The translations under genes and the position numbers were made by a program. The notes under the pieces were generated by a model. It was not told the origin of the DNA. It saw only the letters and a list, made by a program, of their open reading frames with translations, and ran no database searches. Source: Larus michahellis (taxonomy: Eukaryota > Chordata > Aves > Charadriiformes > Laridae). From it: a DNA stretch of 64,000 nucleotides. How positions within the stretch are numbered: position 1 is the stretch's first letter; each line of letters begins with the position of its first letter. The stretch lies in the NCBI RefSeq assembly GCF_964199755.1, contig NC_133896.1, positions 100,314,549-100,378,548 on the forward strand, written 5' to 3'. Positions 35,511-46,560 of the stretch are shown here, in pieces.

Positions 35511-38500
35511 CTTTCTCAAGTTTGACTCCAGTTTTTGTTTAATCCTGTTTCATTGGGGGTGGTTACTTCAGCCCCAAAGTCCCTTCCTGTGGATGGAAAC
35601 TCTGAGATAAACCTAGTGATGTGGGGACAAGCTTTGACTAAATATGAGCACTGCAGATACCAAAATATGTATGACTGTATCTACTTTAGAGTGTTAGATT
35701 GGATGACGATGGCACTTTTGTCAGTATCTCCCAGTTCCCCCTGTGGGAGAACCAATCTGGAAAAAGTGAACCAGACTCCTACAAGATGAAACTAAGCAAA
35801 GATGTCAGCAGCGTACCTAGAGCACTTCAAAAGCTAATGACCACTTTTGCAGGACCATGCTAGACCTAGTGTGAAGTAAAGGTCCTGGAACGGTTATGGA
35901 TGGGACACTGCCCTCCAAACCTGCTGCCTGGCCTGCAGGTCTACCTCTGCTGAGCTGCAGTACTTGTGAATTCCAATGTAAGTCAAATCTGTCAAACCCT
36001 ACAGGAGGCCTGCTCTAAAGGCGCTCTCACTCGGATTTACTAATATTTCTGTAATGTTTTTTCAGTGAGCCTGAGTTACGTGTATACGTGTCTGTTCTTT
36101 GTAAGCGCAAAGATGAACACCAGATTTTGGTTGATTTTTCTGGGGTCTTCAAGCACTTGCTGCTCACTGGCTGGGCTATGTTGATGGATGCTTTTTTGGT
36201 GCATTTTATTTGGATGAATTTAGCTAGAAGACCTTACCATGTGGAGGGAGGGTTAGCATGCACTAGCTCTTCATGACACGGTTTGGGTCATCCAAGCTGT
36301 GTGGTGTGGTTTAAATGCCGTTCTCCTTCTTTTTCTTCCCATTTCTAGCTGGGTAACAGAAACATTCTGAACAAGTAATGATTGTGACTAGAAAAAGCTG
36401 TTTAGAGTTCTACTAAAACCCATAGGATTTGGGGTTTTCATACACTGCCTGGGATGTCTGGCACAAATGTAAATGTCAATAAGAAATCACTGAGTTGCAG
36501 TGAATGAATTATTGTTAATAAGCAGTCTTGGGTTTTTTTTTGTAATAAAACTTAGCTTTACAGATATAATTTTGCTAAAATGTAGGCAATAAGAGGGTAA
36601 ACACTTTAAAAATAAATTGTAGTGCTATCCCTGCAGGATGCTGCTAGGTATTGGGAAGTCTTAAAATCCCTTCCATTACTGTTCCCCTTCAAATAATTTT
36701 TAAATATATTAAGAGAGAAATACTTCCAAATAACAGGGCTGCAGAATAAAGAGAGACTAGTTATGTTATTTGCAGGAAAACGGGGTTATTTATCTCTTAT
36801 CCTTGTCTGATACTGCATGTTACTAACTTCTGTTGGAAGAAGAAACCAGTGGGTGTCCAGCTCAGACACATCTTCTGCTTTAAATTCATTTGGTCTGTCT
36901 TTAATTTAATTTCACTACTTTATTTTCTCCCTTTTATGCTCTTTACTATCACCAGTGGGAGTGAGCAGGACACCCAGAGGACTATGGAATTCAGAGGAAA
37001 TATCTATGAAACTCAAGGTGAAGCAGAGCAGCATCAATATTTTTCTTGATGGCAGTTGAGGAGATGGTAGGATGCACAGAAGTGGCAGCAACAAAGTACC
37101 TTGTGTAAAGGGTCCCTTGGGAACTGGTGTCTGGGAATGAGACTTGCATGCAAAGTAGTCTTCTCCGCGCTCTCCTGTCCCAGGGCAAAGATCACGCTAA
37201 GCCTTATCCTTGTGACTGGTGTAGTCCAATTTTATAATAATACTGGGGTTAAAATAACCTGTATGCACCAAGTTTAAACTTTTGCCAGTGAGAGTTTTTC
37301 AAATTTCTTTCACACAAACTGTCTTGGGCTGTTAAGTATTTTAAAACTTTACCCTCTGCCTTGATTATGTACTTAGTGAATATGTACCCAGAGTGTGCAG
37401 CAATTCACATGGACAATTTATGTAAAAATGGTGGCTCTTGATGCATGAAATGAGAGGTTAAGCAGCACACTGATGAAACTGGGTAGCAGGTGGCAGCCTC
37501 TGGCTCTTGGGGTGAGTGAGGCTCTCTTTCCAGGGGGATGAAAGCTCTGGGAACAAGAATATGGAAAAACTTGGGTCACTGGCAAGAATATTAATCCTTC
37601 TTGGAAAACTACTCTGGGTAAAGGTCAGTGAAAAACTTATTTTGTTTACCAATTAGTTATGAAACCTCTAAAAAAAAAAAAAGTCAAGATGTACTGAGTC
37701 TAAATCTACCTGTGCAAGAATATAATGTTTTGTGGGGGAGAATAAGAAGGTCAGAAGTAACAACAACAAAAAAACCCAACCCTGGACTAAGCCACTAGAG
37801 AGGCCTTCTTTATTTGGAACTTGATTGATATAATTACGTTTTGTGTCATTCAATGCTTTATTTTTGTGCTGACCTTCTTTGCTGGATCAGGGTCTAGTTA
37901 AGAGATTTTTAGCTTATATCCAGCTCTAAGCCAGTGGGCCCAGTGGTAAAGTTGAGGATTATTAGGAAAAGCAGACTACTTGCAGTTCTGTACCTTAAAA
38001 ATCAAGCTTAAACCAACTCCCAACCTTGAGGAGGACTGATTTTTTTTTTCTTAGGCTTTGCATGGGTCTCAGTACCATATTTTAAAAATAGTTTGTCACC
38101 ATATTCAGCAACTGAAGCTGAGCCTGGGGCTGGAAGTAAATGTACCAATGTGCAGGGATCCGTAATGCTGGCTGCTAAGGCTGGAGAGCAGTGCAGCACT
38201 TGTTTCTTGGCAAGAAATCATGTAAGTAATCAGCAGGGTCCCAGAAGGTCATCCTCCTTCAAGTGTTGCCTAAAAGGCTTTTTGCTCTTTTCCTTTCCTC
38301 TGTTTGAATTGATCCTGTCCAACAGGGTCTGGCTTTGTACATAAATCCTTACTAAGCTTTCAGTCTGCACTCCGGCTGTGTTAAGTTGCCTCATACTTCT
38401 TGGTGTACGAAATTGAAAAGATATTCCTGTTTGGATGATGCTGATATTTATTAGAGCCGTGCCATGAAAACAGACTGCTCCAATGCTGTACCAACCACAG

Positions 38501-41500
38501 CGTCTGTAACAGCTGGTTCAGGCTCCTGTCTTGCCATGCTGTATTGCTCCAGAATGGGAGCTGGAGTGGCTCAGCAGCGCAGAGGACACAGATGAAACTT
38601 GTGCCTCTAAATTAGCTGGTCATGGCTGAGAAATCCCACCCTGTTCCCAGTGTCAAGCAACATGAAGAGCTAGCCTCAGAAAAGATGGGAAACTGTGAGC
38701 TTGTGCTAGTTAAACCCTTTTCTGTGTATTAAAGAATTCGTAAAAGTAGATGAAGCTCTTTTCCATGTCCAGAAACTGAAGTGTCCATCCCCCCCTCCAA
38801 AACTATTCTATTTTGCAAGATCCTTGACCTTGATATTGTGCTATTATGGAAAAGAACATCTAGAGAACTGGTTGAACTTTAAGTTTTCAGTTTCTCAGAT
38901 CTGTACGATTTGGTATGTAACAAGTTCTGTAACCAGCAAAACTCAGGAATGCTTTTTCCTTCCCTTCCTCTGTCCTGTTAAGAAATCTTGTGTTTGGGTT
39001 TGACAGTGTCTAACAGACTCTGACCTTCCTTTACCGAGACGAGGGCTAACATGTCTCTCTTCTACCTACTGGTAGACAGTGTGGTTATAAATGCTTGTCA
39101 GGTAAGCAAAAAAAAATCCTTATATTAAGAGTCTGTAGTATTTGATCTTAGATTAAAAATCTTAACTATTTGATCTTAAATTAATGTATTAAGCTTCCCC
39201 TATGAGTTGACTGAAGAACTTTACAGTATGTGAAGGAGTAGGAACTGCCTGTATTCTTAAGGATACCTTTTTAGTTATTGGGATTTTAAGAAAAGTGAAA
39301 GCTCTCTGATATCATGTATAGCTTTTGAATGGCTGGATCCAGAGAGATTTGGGCAACAGGTAGACATGTGAAATTCAGTATATCGCATAATTCTACAATG
39401 TGCATTCCCAGGCTTGGGACAATGAAGTGATGTGTAGTGTTTAGGTGAATGCAAAAAATTCTTTTCATACTTCAAGAAGCAATATTTCAAATAACCTGCA
39501 ACTTAACGCATAGTGTTTGCTGTGGACATGCTGGTTTCTAGCTCCGAAACCAGCCAGAGACAGCTAGGTGCAGCACTGTGTGATCAAAATTGCTTTTGAC
39601 TTTGGTCAGAGTAGGCTTTCACAGGATGAATGAGCGTTTGACTTAGTAACACTGGACCAAGCCTTCTTTTATTTGGGAATTGACATGGTATGGTAACTTT
39701 CATATCCACTCAGATTAGACAGGCACTTTTATTGCAAGGTCACATCACAAAAAGGCATATACAGAGTAAACTATGTGGTGTTCAATTTATCTATGTCAGG
39801 AGGACAGAAAAGGGAGCTAACCCTGCTGGAACTTGGTCCAGTTGTGTTTTCACATCCAGGTACCGCTGTTCTGGTAATGAGAACCCTGTGCTCCTGGGGA
39901 TGATGGGTGTCAGTGTGATTCTTCTCTAACCAGCCCCAAATGCTTTTTTTGAAGAGATATAATGGTTCGATAGACCTGCATCAGGATATGAACTGTGGAG
40001 TGGCAGTGTTTTGCCTTGTTTGAAACCCTGATTTTTCTGAGTGTTTTAGCTGCATAAATGGAAATAGATATTAATGTTATTAATGGTTGCAGAAATTAAT
40101 TGCAGTTATATGTAAAGATGAAAAGAACCATGTGAGTGCTGAGCGGTGATGATGATGTAGACTTAGTGAAGGAAGCTGAGAATCTAGAAAGAGGATGCTA
40201 GGTTAAAAAAAAAAAAAAAAACAAACCCCAAGGATAAACAGTATATACTGCTACATCTTTCATGGTTAGAGGAAAACACAAAGAAAACTAACAGAAAAAA
40301 GTAGAAATATTATGGTACTGCTTTTTAAACACTTTGAAGTCACATGTATACTGCTTCTAGCATTCAGAAACTGAACTTCATAAGTGCTAACTGCAATTGT
40401 AGGTCTTATGTGGAACTGATTCCAAAACTAATAAGAAACCCACCAAAATATTTGAATATCACCTCTGTCAAGAACCATGTGCAACACTTAAGTAATATAG
40501 GTGCATTTTTTTTATGCTAGTGTTTCTTATTTGGAAATAGTTGTCTTCAGGGAGAACAGACATAGGAAGTGGACAATACCTCTGTTTTTTGGGTTGCTGC
40601 TTTGGGTTTATTGTTTTTTGGTGTGCATCCTTATCTATATGAATGAAAGCTGAAATTCTTCTCCAGGTCTAGAATGGTGTCCTTCTGTTGCATTAACAAA
40701 TGGCAGCCTGATGGAGTGATAAATAATTTATGGACTTGGGGTATTGATTTTTCTTCCGTGCTTATAGGAAATTATACGCTTGTGGCTTCAAGAAATAATT
40801 GGTCCAATTTAATCGCATAAAAATTATAGTCCTCTTTAATTCTTTTCAAATGGAACTTTAATGACCACCGGGTGTCTTACAGAACAAAGCAGAAGAGAAG
40901 GGTGTCTGCATGGACTGAAGAAATAGGAGAGACAGAAACAGTAGGCTTTACAGGTCTAACAGAAATCACCACTATGGCGATGGTTTTGAATGAAAGCTAA
41001 TGGACATTTGTTTGATCACAAATCAGCATTTCCGTGGGGAAATATTCTAAATTCTAATAAAACCATTCCACAGTACAATGCAAATGAAAGGTACGGAGTG
41101 CCTGGCATATTAGGAAAAAATGTTCCACTTCTAAAACTTGACTGAACAGAAGGTGGGTTTTGTTCTAATGCAATGTAAATTTATTTTTAGTGTACTGGTC
41201 TATGTAAGCTCTGCATCTGGGAGAAGGGGAGGAGAACTGAAGTAGGGGGAAGATGCGATTTCAGTAACTTCACCAAAAATAAGCCTGAATTTCTTTTTAG
41301 GGAGGGAAAAACACCCAACTCATTAGGATATTCCATGATGTTTATGACTGTTCTACTACTACTGTTTCTACTTGCAAAAGAGTATAACTTGAATTGGTTG
41401 TGAAGCTGATGTAGTCTAATCCATTCTGCCCATCTGTAGCAGGAAGAGAACAAATATGCACTATTTAAAAATGGAAAAGCTGCCAACAATTTCAGCATGA

Positions 41501-42299
41501 AAAATGAGATGGTATTCATAATAACTTACACTGGTGATCCCTGTAATGCTAACTGTAGGCTTAATGTGGCATGTTAAATGGTAAAGTGATGCCTCGTGTT
41601 AGCTTGAGGCTGAGAGTTGAGTAGCATCTCAAAACATTTTCCAGGGGGCGAAAAAAACTAGATCCAGGAACTGTGAGACAGGCAAACAACAAAATGTCTT
41701 TACATAATATTGTCTACCACCAGCCTGGGCACTAACACAATACTGTATCAAGGTTTCAATTCAAAGTGCTGCCTGCCAGGGAGGTTAGATGTATGTGAAA
41801 AGCTGGGCTACCTTAGGGGCATAGCCTGCTAAGGGGGTATACTGAATACGGACGTTAAAGTACGTCCAGATCTTCTGAGAAATGTGTGAGACTTTTGGTG
41901 TCTTTTGGACAGCTTACTACGTCAGATTTGTGGTAAATCTGGCCTCAAATAACCATGGTGATAACATGAGGACACCAAGACCAGCTTCCATAGTTGGTGT
42001 TTCATTTTACATGGTGGAAGAAGGAGGGTTTTTTCCTCCTCTTCCTGGGACTCTGGACTTGTCCTCACCTGTTGCTCACCTACACAGAGAAACTGTGAAC
42101 TAAGTTTTATTAATTCTGTTCAAAGCATGATACTGTTGCTACTGCTGTACCAGGAATTTACCCTGGTGGTTATGCTGGATACAATCTCCTGTTTCTAGAC
42201 CTGACTCGAGTCTGCAGGTTTCTACTTCAAAACACTGATAATCGCTGAACAAGTATGGTCCCCTTCACTGTTTGATTCAAAACTCAGACTAGGTATTAT
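35511..42299. other. Non-coding, nothing firmly recognised
   Basis: About 6.8 kb without supportable genes. Small features: an A-run near 37669-37681, an A17 tract at 40205-40221, a short near-repeat tatttgatctta at 39139-39150 and 39167-39178, and an odd-centre palindrome ATAAATAATTTAT at 40719-40731. The longest frame (110 codons, minus, 41187-41519) has no domain. Confidence 0.5.
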
Positions 42300-42655
42300 T
42301 AAAAATGCTATAAATATAGATTGCATATACGTGCTAGACTTCAACATGCATCTTATGACCACCGAACCTTTACTTTATGATTAGGGTAATAATAATTTTA
42401 TTAAATATAACATTATGGGTCTTTATTCTGTTTTGATGCACAGGCATATGCAAATAACTTGTATTAGCATTTTTATGAGTGAGATTTCAATGGCAAGCTT
42501 ATTAATAAATCCCTGGGTAGTGCTCAGGCTGATAACATTAGTTCCCTGTACCCTTTTATTTGGGCAGCTAATGAATTTTTTTCCCTAGTTGTCAATTCTG
42601 AATTGATGAGAGATTAGGAACAAACAGGAAATGGCTGTGGAATGCCTAAAGCTAT
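42300..42655. promoter_or_regulatory. Candidate conserved non-coding element
   Basis: An AT-rich block free of simple repeats. It contains a perfect POU octamer ATGCAAAT at 42448-42455 within atatgcaaataa, plus homeodomain-like words (cagctaatgaa, ttattaataaatc, taataataatttta). No open frame. It looks like a developmental enhancer by composition only. Confidence 0.27.
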
Positions 42656-44649
42656 ACTTTGTTGTTAAATTGCCAGTTCAGATCCTTTCTGGGCTGGGTA
42701 GTGAGCGGTGACCGAAGGATCACTCTGTCAGATGCCTTACTGGCCTATGTAAAATAAGATCTTAATGTGTCCTGTAGCACAGGCACTCAGGAAGGGGGAG
42801 TCGGAGGGAAGCCCATGAGCATGCTCTGTTCTACTTTCTGCCTATATAACTTGTTTCTTCTGGAAGATGGTCTTGCTTTCATATACAGGCAGGGTTCGTG
42901 ATGGCAGAGCCTGTGGCAGCATGTGATATGTAATACAGGCTGGAGCACAGTGTGTGGGGAAGTGGATATAGTTATATGTTTGGCAACTTATTGCAAGTAA
43001 AAAAAGAAAAGAAATTATTTGTTTGGGTACAGAGGTAGGACCATCTGCGTAATCCTGAACAACACGGGGTCTGAGGAAAACGTAGCTTTCCTCTGTAAAC
43101 AACATACTGAGGCGTAGCTGTTGGGGCCACAGTGGAGGTTGTGCTGGGGGATGGCTGAGAGCACCGGGCTGGGGCTGCGTTCAGCACAGGGCACGGCTTG
43201 CTGCCGGTGCCAGCAATGTGCCAGGGATGGCAGGAGACCGGGAGAGGTCTGGCACTGTGGTGCAGAGTGGGTGGATGCTGGATGACTTGTGGCAGCGAGG
43301 AAACAGGCAACTGAAGAGAAGATCTGAGGTGGAACTCAAGCACCTGGACCTTGTTCTTTTTTTCAGTCTCCCTGTCTGTGGCCCTGGTTATTTAAATATA
43401 AATGCTTTGGAGTCTTCGAAAATACTCTAGGTAATGGTAAGGTTACGAGAGGAATATTATATCAGATCTTCTAAATGTTCTGTAAAAGTGTGATGTTGTT
43501 GAGATGTCAGGCTGGGTCCCTGAATTAGCAAAACCCTTAGAGCTGAGATTCTATTTAATAAAGCACTTGTGAACACAATTCACTAACATCAATGGCACTA
43601 AAAAATGCTTGCAAATGCTTTCTATTTACAACCTGTAAATTCCATAATGTTACAGATATCCACTACATAGCCTGGTAACTGTTTCTCATTCTAAGCTTGT
43701 TTGTTTCTTTGCTTGAGAGTATGGATCCCACACACTGCAGAGAAACCAGAGTTTACCGTTTAATTAGAGAATTTTGTTTTCTTGGAGACAGCATTGATCT
43801 CCTGGACTGTTATGCTATCTGTCACTGTCTAATCACAAAAATTCTGTTGCTTGTACAGCAGAGCCTGAATAAGACTCTCCTAAAAATATAGGATGCTATT
43901 TCTGTGTGTGGAAGAGGGTTTCAGAACAAAAGGGGGGTTGGCATTTGGTATGTGACTGGTTAAACTTTGAGGAAAAAGTCTGCTTAGCCTAGCTAGGAGG
44001 CAGTGGAAAGAAATAGCCAAAGAGCATAGAGTTTTTCCATCTTAGTGTTACATAATTGGACTGGATTTGATTACAAAACAATGGCGGACAGCAGTGAATG
44101 AAGAGGCAATATAGTGTTGCTTTGAGCTACTTCTGGTGATATTCTGGACAGAAGGGCTGGAAAGATGATGAATCCTCACCCTTTCTCCCTTGCTCTCTGT
44201 GGAGTAACTGCCCCCCAAAATAATTAGCTAACTGTTTCTTTCCAAAAACCAGACTGCGAATCTGTGTGCCAGACACACAAATGAAGGTCTGTTATTCCTG
44301 TACCTGCCACTTATGCTCTGTCTATCAGTTTGGAGACTACCCAGACCCCATACGCAGGGCCATGCTGTGGCTTGTTTGAGAGCACTCTTCCTTTCTGCCC
44401 TTTTACTTTTCAGCTTTGTCTTAAGGTTCCAGATGTGGCCTTGCTGTTGAATGTTTGAGATAGTTTAGCCTAACACAGGGTGACATTTCCTAGAAAATAT
44501 AGATGGTTATAAAGATCCCAGAACATACACACTTCTTGGCAGCTGGCTGGTTGCTACTTCATGGAAATCAAATGGAAAAGGGGAAGGAAAAATGACAGTT
44601 TGGACTCTTCCCCCTTTCCCACCTCTGTGCCGCCACCCCTGCGCCACAG
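42656..44649. other. Non-coding, nothing recognised
   Basis: A GC-richer patch at 43120-43280 carries a proline-rich minus-strand frame (123 codons, 42972-43343) that reads as composition-driven noise. No repeat family named. Confidence 0.45.
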
Positions 44650-44718
44650 GGACACCTCCCACTAGACCAGGCTGCTCAAAGCCCCATTCAGCCTGGCCTG
44701 GAACACTTTCAGGGATGG
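44650..44718 (-). mobile_element. CR1 fragment
   Basis: The segment ccactagaccaggctgctca ... ggcctggaacactttcaggg, read on plus, is almost the standard complement of the CR1 region just upstream of the 3' end. The 3'-terminal tail and the upstream ORF are missing or unreadable, so it is a truncated scrap of roughly 70 bases. Confidence 0.8.
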
Positions 44719-45989
44719 AGCATATATATTTTGTGTGAGTCTTTGGCAGAGGTTAGCATGTGGACAGCAAAGCTAGTCATCTACTATCTGACTACTGGTA
44801 GATATGAACTGCGACCTGGGGCCCCTTATGAATTTTTCTGTTATGAAACTGACTGCTGTCCTTCTGTAGGGGTGATGAGAAAGATATCCAAGGGGGATAA
44901 AAGAGGTTCAATTAGACAAGGAGCAGCTGTAGCTGAAGTATCAAGGGATGGTTCTCAGGTATGCTAATGACTCTATATGCTGTAGCAAAAGCCAATGGCA
45001 GTTACTGGGAGAAAGGTTCAGAGATGAAAAATGCTCCTTTCTACAGATGGAGAGAGCATGAACTAGTGCTGCTAAGAAAGACGGCAGGACTGGGAGGCAG
45101 AGATGTGAGGGTTGGGACAGTTGAAGAGGAATGGAATGTAAATGATTTGGCTCCTAGGGATGAAGGATTTTGTGACAAAGCTGGGTAAAATGAAGTTTGG
45201 GGAATTTGGTGGATCTTTGAGGAAAGTGCTGGTAGCAGATGGGCTAACAGCAATAAAGGGGAACTGATGGTGTGACTGAGGCAAAAGGAAGGGGAGGGGG
45301 GTAGGGCACTGACCATGAGGATGAGTAAGGACTAGAAAAAAAGAGGGTACTGTCATCCCAGTGATCCTGAGTCAGTCTTGCTCATCCCAAGCTGTGATAC
45401 AGATATTCCTTGCTCTCTTTGACTGTAATGAGCTCTACTAAGACGACCAAGCATTTGAAAAGCTTGATTTTTATTACAGTTTAAGCCAGGAAAATTAACA
45501 CTTTAAACCAGAAACCTTTGACTATGTAATACAAAACAGGATAAAAAGGGATTGTGAATAACTCTCCCTGTGTCACTGAATCCTTCCAGGGAAGGTAAGA
45601 GCTTCCAGGCTCAGTTTCATTCAACGCCACTGCTGGGTGAATTTCAGTAGATGCTAGTCAACCCTGCCTGGTCCCTGACTCAGAGGCCAGACTGTGGGTC
45701 TGCTCCTAGTCTTGCTCCTGCAGCAATCTGTGCCGAATCTTGCCCAGGCCATGGGATAACACAGGCAGGAAGGGGCCCTGGGAGATGTCTTGCCCAAACT
45801 CCCTGGTCAGAGCAGCATCTGCTGTGACGGCAGACCTGGAGGCTGCTCAGGGCTGGGCTCAGGTGTTTGGGAAACCTCCAAGGATGAACCCAGCACAGGC
45901 TCACCCTACATCCTGCTCCTTTGCCTCCCAGTCCTTGCAGGGGAAAAGTTTTGTGCTTGTGTCCCTGGACCGGGCTGGAGGCTCTGCTC
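44719..45989. other. Non-coding, nothing recognised
   Basis: Frames of 75-94 codons on both strands overlap one another and have no domain. A purine-rich, G-run-containing stretch lies at about 45270-45305. The GC content rises after 45600 toward the island that follows. Confidence 0.45.
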
Positions 45990-46176
45990 GTCCCCAGCAG
46001 CGGAGAAGTCCCCTGTCACGTACGGCCCTGGGTGCATCTGTCAGGAAGCCCAGCCGGCGTCGCGGGGAGCACAGCCCCAATAAGCGACACTCACCCCGCA
46101 GGGAGCTAGTGGCACAGCTCGCTTCTGTGATCAGTGATGAGCCATTTTCCGGGAACTGGATTCCTGTGAGGCCGGT

Positions 46177-46188
46177 TAGCTCAGTTGG
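46177..46188 (+). promoter_or_regulatory. Pol III A box
   Basis: TAGCTCAGTTGG inside the tRNA-Ile gene matches the internal A-box consensus recognised by TFIIIC. Confidence 0.9.
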
Positions 46189-46221
46189 TTAGAGCGTGGT
46201 GCTAATAACGCCAAGGTCGCG

Positions 46222-46232
46222 GGTTCGATCCC
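46222..46232 (+). promoter_or_regulatory. Pol III B box
   Basis: GGTTCGATCCC matches the internal B-box consensus exactly, supporting an active tRNA gene. Confidence 0.92.
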
Positions 46233-46247
46233 CGTACGGGCCACTCA

Positions 46248-46251
46248 TTTT
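46248..46251 (+). terminator. Pol III terminator
   Basis: TTTT begins 5 bases after the mature tRNA 3' end and is the minimal RNA polymerase III terminator. Confidence 0.8.
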
Positions 46252-46482
46252 GCTCTCTCCGCTGGAGGCCGCGGGGGTGGAGAGGAGCCAGCTCTTGGCC
46301 CGGGGAGGGACGCGGCAGGGGGAGAACGGGAGCTTTTCGGGGCGGGAGGGCCGGGCCCCAGCCAGAAGCTGTGTTGGGGGAGGAGCGGGGAAGGTTCATT
46401 TTCCGTTTCTGTTCCCTGGGGCGGAGAAACAGGACCTGGCGGGTGGGTGGCTGAGGGGCAGCCCGGTCAGCGGGGCGGGGAG

Positions 46483-46518
46483 ATGGCGAGGGGAGGGCCG
46501 GGGGAGGTGGCCGTCTGG
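46483..46518 (+). other. Candidate short first coding exon in CpG island
   Basis: An ATG with good context (gggagATGG) lies just after a GC box. It opens a 12-codon frame reading MARGGPGEVAVW that ends at a strong splice donor, tgg followed by gtgagt (46519-46524). This is the layout of a first exon. No downstream exon in matching phase was recognised, so this may be chance in GC-rich DNA. Confidence 0.2.
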
Positions 46519-46560
46519 GTGAGTGGCTTAAGCCGGGCCTTAGGGGCACCTCAAGGGATG

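Larger units (their letters stand above)
46170..46243 (+). tRNA. tRNA-Ile (anticodon AAT)
   Basis: A 74-base tRNA gene without an intron. The acceptor stem is GGCCGGT paired with ACGGGCC, with a single G-G mismatch that vertebrate tRNA-Ile-AAT genes also have as I recall them. The discriminator base is A at 46243. The anticodon stem is TGGTG/CGCCA around loop CTAATAA, giving anticodon AAT at 46204-46206, which is read as IAT after deamination to inosine. The T arm has the standard TTCGATC loop. CCA is not encoded, as expected in eukaryotes. All arms are intact, so the gene is probably functional. No other tRNA is seen in the window. Confidence 0.97.
45990..46560 (+). promoter_or_regulatory. 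CpG-rich island
   Basis: GC content and CpG density rise abruptly above the AT-rich surroundings, most strongly at 46255-46540. There are Sp1-type GC boxes, for example GGGGCGGGG at 46472-46480 and cggggcggg near 46338-46346. The island contains the tRNA-Ile gene in its left part. Such islands mark active Pol II promoters or active tRNA loci in vertebrates. Which applies here cannot be decided from sequence alone. Confidence 0.65.

Noticed and set aside
42972..43343. 123-codon proline-rich minus frame
   Set aside because: GC patch artefact without domain or exon signals.
45740..46192. 150-codon plus frame ending inside the tRNA gene
   Set aside because: Runs into the tRNA; long because GC-rich DNA has few stop codons.
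46440..46510. G-rich run as a second quadruplex
   Set aside because: One loop is too long for a canonical motif; composition is expected within a CpG island.
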